DNA of 64,000 bases from Mikania micrantha (Eukaryota; Streptophyta; Magnoliopsida; Asterales; Asteraceae). Each line of letters begins with the position of its first letter. The first letter of the stretch is position 1. The stretch is from assembly GCA_009363875.1 (NCBI GenBank), contig CM018694.1:29025415-29089414 (forward strand). Direction: 5' to 3'. The notes under the pieces are model-generated. The model searched no databases. It worked only from the letters and a program-made list of their open reading frames with translations, and was not told the origin of the DNA. Both the position numbers and the translations under genes were made by a program. This document shows positions 36,460 to 47,061 of the stretch, in pieces.

Positions 36460-36690
36460 CCTATATAAGAGACATGTAATTGCTAAACGACTGCTAGTGC
36501 AGAGCGTTTGTCTGCTTATATGAGATATGTAATTGCCGGATTACTTGCGTATGCATGGCTTGTGTCTATGTATGAGATACGTAATTGCTAAACGACTGCT
36601 AGTGCAGAGCTTGTATCTTGTATAGGAGACACATAATTGCTAGACTAAGCTTAACTAATTCATGAGATACGTAATTGCTAAACGACTGCT
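36460..36690 (+). repeat. Tandem type-3 hairpins in the A LTR
   Basis: Four units share TAATTGCTAAACGACTGCTA. Flanks pair in each: TATATAAGAGACA/TTGTCTGCTTATAT, GAGATAC/GTATCTTG, and weaker ones. The stem sequences differ and the loop is constant. Confidence 0.75.
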
Positions 36691-36841
36691 AATTTAGGGA
36701 CGGCTAAACTATGTGCGTGTGAAACTATGATGCTTGATAAACATACTTTGAAACTAACACTTGTGAACACTATAGACTTGTAAACTTTGAAACAGAAAAC
36801 AAAAGATTTGATGAGGAATGGGTTGATTGATAGGTAAAATG

Positions 36842-36986
36842 CTTAATTATTATTAGCAACAGTGTCATATCCGGATTAGTATGTGGTGGGATGGCGTCTG
36901 GGCGGGTTGTAGGCTCGACTCAGGGGTATGCCCTATATATAAGTATACCGATTTGGATATTACATGTGGAGTTAATAAGGTTAAGG
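36842..36986 (+). repeat. Hairpin cassette type 1, copy 9
   Basis: ATATCCGGATTAGTAT pairs with ATACCGATTTGGATAT around conserved GTGGTGGGATGGCG and GTATGCCCTATATATAAG. Confidence 0.82.
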
Positions 36987-37669
36987 TTTTACCGAAAGAG
37001 GTTTGTTAAAACTATTTTAAACTTATAAACTTTATGAACTCACCAACCGTTGTGTTGACTTTATTTTCTTACATGCTTTCTCAGGTGAAGAACAGGGTTA
37101 AGCTAAGGCTATTGGATTGCACACTAGGTGGCCTAGATAGAGGACCTAGTTGATTTTGGAAGCGCATCTTTTGTTGATAATACAAACTACTTTTGATATC
37201 TTGTACAGATACAAGATAGAAACATTGGAATTATTTTGTTAGGTTTACTTAGTTAAATTGCAGAACATTGATATTGTAAATTTAACTTTGTAATCCTAGT
37301 GTAATGTTTGATTGTGCTTTAGTTATTCTTAAACATTGATGCTATGAAAACAATCTGATCATTTGATTATCACTCACGATATCGCGCCCCGAGAACCTTC
37401 CGCCCGACGGGGAATTCGATCCAACCCCGCCGGCTCGGGGTGTGACATTCTTGTCCCAAATCGTTCGTATAATCAAGTGGATCATAAACCCACAAGGATT
37501 TCCAGAATTTGGTGAAGTTTTGAAGGTAGATCATGCATTTTACGTTTTGGTTTTCACTCAAAAAAATCGGTTGTTACACCACCTTTCTAAACGATTTTAG
37601 TAACTTCTAAACCTTAAAATGAACGAGTTATGAACTGATTCGAGCTGAGGATCGGATCTGCAACTTGTT

Positions 37670-38140
37670 GGTGAGCGAATTAAGATGGAGATGAATAGTA
37701 GCATCCAGACTATTAGTCTCGATGCCATGATCTTCGAACTTGGCCACCGATAATGATAAGGTCAATGGCAGCTTGTTGGACTTGTAATCTCGACCAACCC
37801 ATCTATCGAACTTATTAATATCAACATGGGGCCATCGATATTGAAGAGGGTTAAGGATTGCCATCATCAGGTTGATAGGTTCGATCAAAATTTCGAAGCA
37901 TATTATCGATACTAGGATCTCATCGACCTTATTAGTGTCGATGGCCATCATCACCATCGAACTTATCCCTCTGAGACTGTTAATGTCGATGGGTGACCAT
38001 CGAACTTGATAAAGTCGATGGGGAGGCTTGTCGATACTATGGTTTGTTGAACTTGTTATTCTCGATACTACTCTAATGATACTATCACCGATCCTAGTCA
38101 TCAAGATTATTAATATCGGTGGACTTGTGGGGAGTCGAGT
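37670..38140 (+). repeat. TCGAT/ATCGA motif cluster in the B 3' LTR
   Basis: Homologue of 4600-5120. Many of the changes between the two copies alter single bases within the motif itself, such as ATCAAAC against ATCGAAC and GTCAATG against GTCGATG. Confidence 0.6.
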
Positions 38141-38335
38141 ATGGTGATACAGAAGTGTAACAACCGGTTTTAATAATTAAATATATTTGGAATAATCGTT
38201 AATTGAACGATTGTGATTGTTGTAATTTGAAAATATGTGAGAAATCATGAGTGGAAGAAACCCGTGTGTGAAACGGAATTACGGATTGTCCGGAATCGCG
38301 AAATGAAAAAAAAGTTAAAAATTTGAGAAAATTGG

Positions 38336-38470
38336 TACCAGGCGGTACGCCTCGCACCAGTCGCCCTCGCTAGGCGGTACGCGCGGGCCCACAATAAAAA
38401 TCTGGGATTTTCTTTCTTGCACGCTACGCCCCGGGCCAAGCGGCCACGCGGGGCGGTACGCCTGGTAGGC
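38336..38470 (+). repeat. GGCGGTACGCC palindrome cluster
   Basis: AGGCGGTACGCCT occurs twice, with AGGCGGTACGCGCG and related GC-rich copies between, about 180-315 bp from the LTR start. This is like the cluster in E although the LTRs are otherwise unrelated. Confidence 0.7.
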
Positions 38471-39308
38471 TTTAATCGGCAATTTGGTCTTAATGATCAG
38501 AATCAAAGGCAGAAGAGTTTTTAAACTCATTCTGTCGAATTTCCTACAACCACAGATCTTATTTGGGGCTGAAAAACTCGGATTTGAAGCCGTTTAAGCC
38601 TACGGATCGTACCAGAGAACGTATCTGCAACATCTGATCGTTGTTTTGCTACTGAACATCCGTTCGATTGGGTAACGATTCGTTTTATCCTACTAGTTTA
38701 ATATTGTGTGAATTAAATCTAGTTTTGAATGTAATACAATGATTATGGGTATTGATTATTGCCTAGTTGATGACTAGGGATTGTTAGAAATGAAGAACTT
38801 GATATTTTGATGGTGAAATCTTCGTTTTGAAGCCGGTATAATGTCCGGTTGTTATGAAACCCAAATCATGGTATGATAACTAATAGGATGGGTAGATTAT
38901 GGTTTTAAATGAAATATGGATTATGATCCATGGGTTAAATAATGATTGTGATGAATTGATGTTAAAAATTATTAAGAGTTATGATCATGAATGAATTTTG
39001 ATTAAAAGAAGTGATTGAGATCATAACTAATCTAATGAACATCAATTAATTGATGAAATGCCTAAGGGAGGCATGTGATATGATTAATTATAATAATTGA
39101 CTAAAACTTACTAAAAATAGTAAGATAAAGCCAATTATGTGATAAATTGACTTTGAGTAAGTCAAACCAGTCAAGTGCGTTGAACTTGATTGTATGTGAA
39201 CTATGTATTGAATATAGTTGTATATATGTGAATTACAACTAGGTATTGGTGGTGAAAGTCAAGGAATAAGCCACAGAAGTGGAAAAGAGATTGTAAGAAA
39301 TGATCAAC

Positions 39309-39631
39309 TGTAACATCTGTGCCGGAATCATTACCGAAACAGTAAGTTGCGCAGTAGATTAAACAGTAACTCAAGTACAAGCTATGTAAACTAGGTAAAG
39401 ACTAGTGACACTTGATGCTAAACACAAACTACAATACTATGCTTCTGAAATTCTGATTTATACCTTATGGTTTAAACAGTCAGAAACACATCAGACAACG
39501 AGGAACAGATACACACATGCTTGATTTTTGGTATTATTAGGTTTAAACGTATGTGAGGATAAACAGAACAAAACTATAATAGTTGTTGTTACAGAATACT
39601 AAACAGACGAATTATTCGTACGGGTGTGACA
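39309..39631 (+). mobile_element. 5' LTR of A2 with a 4.5-kb internal deletion
   Basis: Left part equals 41439-41756, then it jumps to the terminal GTGACA. GGGTG is present at both breakpoints (41752-41756 and 46271-46275 in the 3' LTR), so the deletion used 5 bp of microhomology. The left breakpoint is in the loop of a type-2 hairpin. The promoter region is lost. Confidence 0.92.
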
Positions 39632-39634
39632 GAT

Positions 39635-39646
39635 TGGTATCAGAGC
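39635..39646 (+). other. Primer-binding site of A2
   Basis: TGGTATCAGAGC, 3 nt after the shortened LTR. Confidence 0.93.
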
Positions 39647-39744
39647 ACAAGGTTATAGAGAATAATAGGTCATTTACTTAAACGGTTTGGCCTAGACTAT
39701 AACTTAGGGACCCTCATGTAGAGAACATAGGATCTAAGTTTGCA

Positions 39745-41019
39745 TTGTGTCTTCTGCATTTATCACTTCACCTTCCTCCGAACCCGACTGCAACTATAGT
39801 TCTGGATCCTGCTACTATTGCCTTGGCAACACTACTGAGTAGCCAGCTGACTAACCAGCTGAAGGATATCATCCCGAAGATGATCAACAGAATTCAAGGC
39901 CACGGTAACAACTCCGGGCATACTGCGGGGGAAACTAGTGGAAACACCGGCGCTACTCCAGACTGTTCCTACAAGTCATTCGTAGGATACAAACCGCCAA
40001 GCTTTAGCGGCATTGAAGGAGCCGTTGGACTAATCCAATGGTTAGAGAAGATGGAGACTACACTGGACATAAGTAGTTGTCCGGAACGACATAAGGTTTG
40101 CTACGCTGCTGGATCTTTTAGTAAGCGTGCCCTAACCTGGTGGAACTCCCAGATACAAGCTCGAGGTAGAGATGAAACACTAGCCATGCCTTGGGCAGAA
40201 TTCAAAATCCTTCTGAGGAATGAATTCTGTCCTAAGCACGAACTGCAGAGGCTGGAAGTTGAACTCTCAAATCACGTAATGAAAGGAGCTGACCATATGA
40301 CTTTCACTACTCGCTATCATGAACTGGTAGCCTTGGTGCCAGAAATGGTACCAACTCTGGAGAAACGTATAGATAGGTATGTAGGCGGATTACCAGCCTG
40401 CATTCAGAGTCTTGTCATTTCTGCAAATGCTGTAACTCTAGAATCGGCTATTTCACTGTCAGCCAAACTTACTGACTTGATGGTCGCATCAGGAGTTTTA
40501 AAGAAGGATTCAGGTGAAGCTAAAGAGGAACAACCGAAGAAGAAGCAAAAGGTCATCCAACAATACGTGATGCCCACACCACTCAATCAAGTTGCTGTAG
40601 TACCTGCTAAAGCTGCACGCAATCCTTACACTGGTGTACATCCTCAATGTGCACAATGCCAATTTCATCATGTTGCCACAATGCCGCGTAGGCAGTGTAC
40701 CAATTGTGGCCGAAAAGGCCATCTGGGTCAACACTGTCGAACTCCACCAGCACCGGCTGTAAACAAGGCTGCTATGGCAATACCACCACCGCAGAACCCT
40801 GACAACTACAACAACAAAAATCAGGGATGCTATAACTGTGGAGAACTAGGTCATTTCTCACGGGACTGTCCGAAGAGAGCGCAACAAGGAACTCAAGCGC
40901 CTCGTGGGAGAGCATTTATAATTGGAGTCGCTGCAGCACGCCAAGACCCGGAGACGGGTACTGGTATATGTAGTACCTCCTCACTCATAAGGCTCCATTT
41001 TATTTTGATACTAATATGA
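39745..41019 (+). CDS. gag: Gag of A2, lacking a clear start codon
   Basis: A 424-codon open frame without stops. The first in-frame ATG is at 39880 (MINRIQG). The homologous upstream part (ALATLLSSQLTNQLKDIIP) has no ATG, so the original start was probably lost. Capsid features: SFSGIEGAVGLIQWLEKME and KRALTWWNSQ. Nucleocapsid: a degenerate CAQCQFHH...C, then CTNCGRKGHLGQHC and CYNCGELGHFSRDC. It ends with GRAFIIG and an acidic PETGTG, exactly where protease starts in E (GRAFVIG...VVTGTF), followed by unrelated residues. So the gag frame was joined to the linker at the gag-protease border. Confidence 0.85.
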   Translation: MCLLHLSLHLPPNPTATIVLDPATIALATLLSSQLTNQLKDIIPKMINRIQGHGNNSGHTAGETSGNTGATPDCSYKSFVGYKPPSFSGIEGAVGLIQWLEKMETTLDISSCPERHKVCYAAGSFSKRALTWWNSQIQARGRDETLAMPWAEFKILLRNEFCPKHELQRLEVELSNHVMKGADHMTFTTRYHELVALVPEMVPTLEKRIDRYVGGLPACIQSLVISANAVTLESAISLSAKLTDLMVASGVLKKDSGEAKEEQPKKKQKVIQQYVMPTPLNQVAVVPAKAARNPYTGVHPQCAQCQFHHVATMPRRQCTNCGRKGHLGQHCRTPPAPAVNKAAMAIPPPQNPDNYNNKNQGCYNCGELGHFSRDCPKRAQQGTQAPRGRAFIIGVAAARQDPETGTGICSTSSLIRLHFILILI

Positions 41020-41430
41020 ATAGGAAATTTATCTTATTCCCATTAGTATAATCACATGAGTATTCCATAGAACTTAGGAATTCTTTTATTGCGATAGGAA
41101 CAATGAAAGAATCCTTCGTTAATGCACATAACATACGTAGGAAACCATAGATAACACTAAGATTGTGTAACGATTGATGCTCATAGCATCAGTTAGTTTT
41201 GAACAATAAGGTGTTAGAGTCATACAACGATATAGCGAGCCGTAACAGTAAGACAACTATGAGCAATAAGACTAGCAAAACTTTGAGGCCATACATAAGT
41301 AATCCCAAACTAGACCCAAAGTTTCTTTGGGAAAGTAGGGAAGTCTCACCAAACAAAGTTTTCCTACTTTTTAGAAAGGAAGTTGTTACCGATAATAACT
41401 TTTAAATTTCGGGACGAAATTTCTTTAACA
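41020..41430 (+). other. Linker and pre-PPT region of A2
   Basis: AT-rich, no ORF of interest. It contains the conserved TTTCGGGACGAAATTTC, also found before the PPT of B and E. Confidence 0.6.
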
Positions 41431-41438
41431 GGGGAGAC
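41428..41438 (+). other. Polypurine tract of A2
   Basis: ACAGGGGAGAC immediately before TGTAACATCTG. Confidence 0.85.
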
Positions 41439-41735
41439 TGTAACATCTGTGCCGGAATCGTTACCGAAACAGTAAGATGCACAGTAGATTAAACAGTAAC
41501 TCAAGTACAAGCTATGTAAACTAGGTAAAGACTAGTGACACTTGATGCTAAACACAAACTACAATACTATGCTTCTGAAATTCTGATTTAAACCTTATGG
41601 TTTAAACAGTCAGAAACACATCAGACAACGAGGAACAGATACACACATGCTTGATTTTTGGTATTATTAGGTTTAAACGTATGTGAGGATAAACAGAACA
41701 AAACTATAACAGTTGTTGTTACAGAATACTAAACA

Positions 41736-41770
41736 GACGAATTATTCGTACGGGTGACGATCTGGAATGA
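41736..41770 (+). repeat. GGTGACGAT hairpin (type 2), A2
   Basis: AATTATTCGTACGGGTGACGAT with a partly lost right arm (CTGGAATGAT). The 5' LTR deletion starts in this loop. Confidence 0.6.
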
Positions 41771-42203
41771 TGACTGAATAGTAGAAAAAAAATCAGAAAG
41801 CGAAACGTACGATCGTGTTCGTACAGTTAGCGCTCTGTACGAAAACGCGCGTAAGTAACGTTTTCTGACGAAACGAAAACGTAAACGATACGAACGATAA
41901 TAAATTTAAGGAAATATAATATTTCCTGTTTTACAATTTTGAAACTCATCAGAAATAAATTTAAAAGAAATTATTTAAATTAAAATACGTAAATTAAGCG
42001 AAAAGATAACGAAACGTGTAAAATAATAAATTACGTGAAATAATTCAAGAAAATGATATTTAAAATATTTACTATAAATAACCACCTTCCAGATATTTAA
42101 AACAAAGTCTTTTTATTTAATTTATAAAACGCGCGCGTTACGATCCGGAAACACGACGAAAACACGAACCGAGCAACCGAAATGAACGCGAACACCCCCG
42201 GGG

Positions 42204-42210
42204 TATATAA
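42204..42210 (+). promoter_or_regulatory. TATA box of the A2 3' LTR
   Basis: GGGTATATAAG, then the dyad AAATGAGG...CTCATTT (42216-42238) and a run of CT repeats. Confidence 0.6.
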
Positions 42211-42589
42211 GCTCTAAATGAGGCTATTTTTCTCATTTTCTACAAACTCTCTCTCTCTCTAACCCACCAACACCGTCATTTCTCTCTCTCTCTAAGCTCC
42301 ATTTTCAACCTTCAAGATCTTGGTCAAATCTAAATGAAATCGTGTGTTCTTGGTGCCCACGCGTAGCTAGCAACCTCCTCTACGAGAAAGTACTGCTGAT
42401 CTGAAGAGTTATCCACGGTAAGCCGAGATATTTAGCTTGAAAAGCCACGAAATTTAGGGTTTTCCCTTGTCTTTGATCAACCAAAACCCATGACTGTGTA
42501 TAACCCTTATATAGGCGTTGTACACTCATGGGAGCCGATCCTTGCACCAAAACACTTTAGGTACCCCTATACGACAGGTCATGAGGTCG

Positions 42590-43200
42590 AGGATGAAGGA
42601 AGCATGCAGGTTCGTGAACTATAGCCGTAGCCGAACCTTGGTTCAGTTGGTGGCCGAACCTTCGACCTGAAACCCACATGGCCGAACCTTGTTGGGTTCC
42701 ACCTACCACCGAACCTGTTGATCATTGGCGAACCCTGCATGCTAGTTGCCGAACCCTTTAGGTCTCGCGAACCTGCTGCTCATCGCCGAACCATTTTGCA
42801 AGCAACGAACCTCATTATGGCCGAACCTATAGAACCATTTCCGGCCGAACCTTTGTCAAGTGGCCGAACCCTTGCGGTCCCACGCTGATAGGCGAACCTG
42901 TTACACCGGAACATCACCATTACCGAACCTCCATGCAGACAAACGAACCCATCACCTTGCAAACCTATGAGCAAGGCTGGCCGAACCTCCCTCCCACGAA
43001 CCTAACCACATGCAAACCAAAGCATTGCTGAACCTACGTTCGTGAGCCACGAACCTCCAACCTCGGCGAACCTATCCCAACTCAGCGAACCCTCGGGCTG
43101 GAAGTTTCTTGGCCGAACCTTATCATTCTCGAACGAACCTTGATTGCTGCGTACCTTAGACCTAAGCCGAACCCTTGGTTACAGTGGGAAGGTTCGCTGG
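42590..43200 (+). repeat. GAACC motif cluster, A2
   Basis: About 30 copies of CGAACC(T/C) with irregular 12-30 bp spacing and unrelated sequence between them. Confidence 0.82.
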
Positions 43201-44724
43201 TTTTGTTTGAGACCAGTGCATGGTCGATCATGGTAGCTTAAGTCATGCACAATTGGGTCCATGTCTCCCTACATAAAACCATAACCAGCCCAATAGCACA
43301 CCTCGATTTATTATGGTTATTTCGGCCCAAGACTTGACCCAACATTCGGCCCATATTACCCTTTTCGGTCCATGTGTGCTAGCCGGCCCAAACCATGGAT
43401 ATTCGGCCCACTTTTATACCTTGGGCCCATATTAACCCGTACGGCCCATGGCCAAAGTTAGAATAATTATTCGGCCCAAGAACAAGCAAAGGGCCCATTT
43501 GGATACTTTGGCCCATTCATTCAGCTCATGGGGTCCAAGTAACCCACATAACGGACATGACTCAACTTACTATTCAGCCAGAATTCGATCCATATGGGTA
43601 GGAAATAGTTTAACACACTAAAACTATAAACAAGGATTTCATGCAAGGATTTTAAGCAAGGCCTATTGGCTACAAAGTGATGTAAATGGGTGATGATGAA
43701 ATCACAAAACCTAAAACACAAATTTTACAAGGATAGTGCATGGTAAGTGATAACTACGTAATAAACTATTTTATTCAAAAAGAGTAACATGGGGAGTTTA
43801 TCTCTAAGGAAAATTTAAACACTTAGGTATGCTTACAAAGATCCTTGTTAATAAATGTAATGAATCTAACAATTCAAAGTTTTGAACCCACAAGAAGGAA
43901 TTTGAGCCGAATAAAGACCGAGACTCACAGTGTTATCCAACTTTAGGGCTGACACTAACACTTATATGCGCACCAATCACTACAACATGTGCTTATAAAA
44001 TACAACAACATGAAAACAATACAGGAGCGTGAATACAACCACAAATACAACGACGAGCGCGTGCATTCTTGTTTTAAGCTAAGTCAACCACTTCCATAAC
44101 AAGGTGAGTTCATTTGTCCCTTTTCAAACATATTTGTTTTACCTTGGGACTGAGAAGCATGTTATACATTTTAAACAAATATTGAAATGTTTTAAATAAA
44201 TGCTTTTATACTTATTCATGATGCTTAAACTTTATGCTTGACGCTTATGATATAAAATTGATACTTAAACTTTATGCTTGATACTTATGCTATAAACTCT
44301 AGGCTTAAACTATACGCTTGATGATTATAGTATGAAACTCCATGCTTAGACTACATGTTCGAAGCTAATGCTTTGAAACACTTAAGCTAAATGCGAACAT
44401 TTGATACACTAGTTCCGAAAACTAATACTACAAGTACATATTCTAAATACTAATACTATATACAACTATTTTAAAAGTTAATATCTTACACTCTTAATCT
44501 AGATGTTAATTTGTTTTACATTTACACTTAATTGTTTAAACTTAAACTTGAAAACTTTTATGCTTAGAAAGACTTACTCGCTTAAAAGGCTATAAAGACT
44601 TATGTGTGTGAGATGCTTAGAACACTGGAATACTTGATATACTTGGAATGCTTGAAACACATGAATAATTGATATACTTGGAATGCTTGAAACACATGAA
44701 TACTTGATTACTTGGGATGCTTAA

Positions 44725-44985
44725 ACAACAGACTGATTGACCGCCACGTGTTGACCTAGGTGTCAACCCCTACTAGTCATCAGTAAAACTATGTGAATGC
44801 TTTAAACTTGTATGCTTAAGCTATATGACATCGTAAGACAGACTGTTGGCCGCCGCGTGTTGACCTAGGTGTCAACCCCTACTAGTCATCAATGCTCTTC
44901 ATTGTCAGAATCATGTAAGACAGACTGATTGGCCGCCGCGTCTTGACATTGGTCAAGCCCTACTAGTCATTCAGTGCTCTTCTTG
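44725..44985 (+). repeat. Three units with the GTTGACCTAGGTGTCAAC dyad
   Basis: Units at 44725, 44836 and 44921 share CCGCCRCGT and CCCTACTAGTCAT around GTTGACCTAGGTGTCAAC. In the third the dyad is CTTGACATTGGTCAAG, so both arms changed together. Outer arms GACTGAT and ATCAGT also pair. Confidence 0.8.
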
Positions 44986-45240
44986 ATTCATCCATGGTTA
45001 TGGCAAGTGACTAGAATGAATTAGGTTCTTCTAGCTGACTTTGTGTCAGCTTGAATGTTTCTCTATCATAACATGTCACGAGTCATATTTAGGACCATTA
45101 TGGATGGATGCTGAATTCCCTAGGGTGTTTAGCTGTCCATAATGGTGCCTCTCAAACTTGATACTTAGATGCTACTTTGTGCGTGTGGAAACTTACGATT
45201 AGAACATTTAAGCTATGCTGAGTTGCTGGGAGGTGAAACG

Positions 45241-45375
45241 CTTAATTATCATTAACAACAATATGTTAAGCAACCCGGTATGTGGTGGGACGGTGGCTGG
45301 GGCTTGTCCCCTACATATGCCCTATATATAAGCATACTCGGTTGGATAGCATAGGTGGTTGTTAGTGAGGTTAAG
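45241..45375 (+). repeat. Hairpin cassette type 1, copy 10
   Basis: CAACCCGGTATG with CATACTCGGTTGG; outer arms CATTAACAAC with GTTGTTAGTG. Inner helix GGGG-CTTGT-CCCC. Confidence 0.85.
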
Positions 45376-45467
45376 GTTGTCATTTCGGGGAAATCAAAGT
45401 AAACATTTTCAGAGTAATCAAATGCTAAGAATCATATGTCATGGAATCAAGGTAGTGGAATGAAATG

Positions 45468-45602
45468 CTTAATTATCATTAACAACAATATGTTAAGCAG
45501 CCCGGTATGTGGTGGGACGGTGGCTGGGGATTGTCCCCTACATATGCCCTATATATAAGCATACTCGGTTGGTTAGCATAGGTGGTCGTTGATGAGGTTA
45601 AG
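45468..45602 (+). repeat. Hairpin cassette type 1, copy 11
   Basis: Near duplicate of copy 10. Inner helix GGGGATTGTCCCC. Confidence 0.85.
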
Positions 45603-45692
45603 GTTGTCATTCAGGGAATCAAGGTAAACAATTTCAGGGTAATCTAATTAAATGAATCGAATGTTATGGAATCAAAGATGCAGGATGAAATG

Positions 45693-45821
45693 CTTAATTA
45701 TCATCAAGAACAATATATCATGTGGTTTGGTATGTGGTGGGACGGTAAGTTCAACCCTACATATGCCCTATATATAAGCATACTGAAACGGATGGTATAG
45801 GTGGTTAATGGTGAGGTTAAG
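45693..45821 (+). repeat. Hairpin cassette type 1, copy 12
   Basis: CATGTGGTTTGGTATG with CATACTGAAACGGATGG. Shortened inner loop GACGGTAAGTTCAACCC. Confidence 0.78.
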
Positions 45822-46654
45822 GTTGTCATTCAAAGGATTTTTCAAACTATTTTTACATAAAACTACATGAACTCACCAACCATTGTGTTGACTTTGTTTT
45901 CTTACATGCTTTCTCAGGTGATGCACAGGAATAGACTCAGACTTCAGGACTGCATACTAGGATGCTCAGATAGAGGACCTAGTAGACTTTTGGAAAGCAC
46001 ATCTTTTGATTAATGCTACAAATTATTTTTGATATCTTGTACAGATACAAGATAGAAACATTTGATTATTTTGATAGGTTTACTTAGTTAAATTACTAAA
46101 CATTGATATTGTAATTTAACTTTGTAATCCTAGTTAAATGTTTATTGTGCTTTAATTATTCTTAACATTGATGCTATGTAAACAATCTGATCATTACTAT
46201 TATCACTCACGATATCACGCCCCGAGAACCTTCCGCCCGATGGGGACTTTGATCCAACCCCGCCGGCTCGGGGTGTGACATCAACCATTTGAACAAGGTA
46301 AGTTACCCAACTTACTGTAACATTACATATAAGTAGTAGAAAGAGTCTACATGCGTGCTTGAAATATATGAATGATGTTTAAATATGTGATTGAAACTAT
46401 TGGATGAGAAATCCATTAGATTAAGGAATCATATATGCAATATATTGTATTAGAATAACCAGATGAGCCGTGATTGGTTAATATGATTCTGATGTTATAT
46501 AATGATTGTGCATAACATAACTAATGAAACTAATGGAGTTAAAAGACATATGAGAAGGCATTATTAGTTTCAAAATGAATGTTATGCTTGATGTTGTATA
46601 TGTAATATAAATGGCATAAAATTAGCCGGATGAGCCGGTAAAAAAATTGATTGT

Positions 46655-46925
46655 TGAACCACAAATGTGTGGATAGCTAGAGGTGCTAGCAAATGTCTTA
46701 GATGGAAGGACCGGTGGGTGAACATCTTAAGACTTAATATATATGTGAACCACAAATGTGTGGATATCTAGAGGTGCTAGCAAATGTCTTATAGATGGAA
46801 GGACCGGTGGGTGAACATCTTAAGACTCAAAATATGTATGAAACCACAGATGTGTGGATAGTCAGAGGTGCTGACAAATAACTATGGTGGAAGAACAGGA
46901 ATGTGAACACCATAGTGTGATTATG
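46655..46925 (+). repeat. D-type hairpins in tandem
   Basis: Three units contain ACCACA(A/G)ATGTGTGGAT and then a second hairpin. In units 1-2 GTCTTAGATG pairs with CATCTTAAGAC around GAAGGACCGGTGGGTGAA. In unit 3 ACTATGGTG pairs with CACCATAGT around GAAGAACAGGAATGTGAA. Confidence 0.8.
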
Positions 46926-47016
46926 ATTAAACTATTGCAAACAATAGTTGATAAGTAATAATATAATATTATTACATTGAAAATTAAACCACAGGTGTGT
47001 GGGTAATTGGTTGAGC

Positions 47017-47021
<5 letters not shown>

Positions 47022-47059
<38 letters not shown>
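47022..47059 (+). repeat. (AT)n microsatellite
   Basis: About 19 AT units inside the D LTR. Confidence 0.95.

Positions 47060-47061
<2 letters not shown>

Larger units (their letters stand above)
22300..37447 (+). mobile_element. Solo type-A LTR, split by element E
   Basis: TGTAACATTAGTGCCGG at 22300 to GGCTCGGGGTGTGACA at 37447, flanked by TTCTT on both sides (22295-22299 and 37448-37452). Without E and its duplication it is about 4019 bp. No PBS, gag or second LTR, so it arose by LTR-LTR recombination. It contains type-2 hairpins, a TATA box, a GAACC cluster, donor and acceptor signals and a type-1 cassette. Confidence 0.95.
44104..45917 (+). other. Putative LTR-leader intron of A2
   Basis: AAG|GTGAGTTCATTTGTCCC donor and GCTTTCTCAG|GTGATGCACAGG acceptor. 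It contains three type-1 cassettes. Confidence 0.5.
39309..46280 (+). mobile_element. Non-autonomous type-A element A2 (gag only)
   Basis: A 5' LTR reduced to 323 bp (39309-39631), PBS, gag, a 0.4-kb linker, PPT and a full 4842-bp 3' LTR. TCAAC is duplicated at 39304-39308 and 46281-46285. The part of the 5' LTR that remains differs from the 3' LTR at about five of 317 positions. No protease, RT or integrase, so mobility needed enzymes in trans, unless pol was lost after insertion. Confidence 0.95.
41439..46280 (+). mobile_element. 3' LTR of A2
   Basis: TGTAACATCTGTGCCGG to GGCTCGGGGTGTGACA, 4842 bp. Order: type-2 hairpin, promoter, GAACC cluster, donor at 44104, three GTTGACCTAGG units, three type-1 cassettes, acceptor at 45917, TATCTTGTACAGATACAAGATA near 46030, GC-rich terminus. 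No real gene; its ORFs are chance. Confidence 0.95.
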
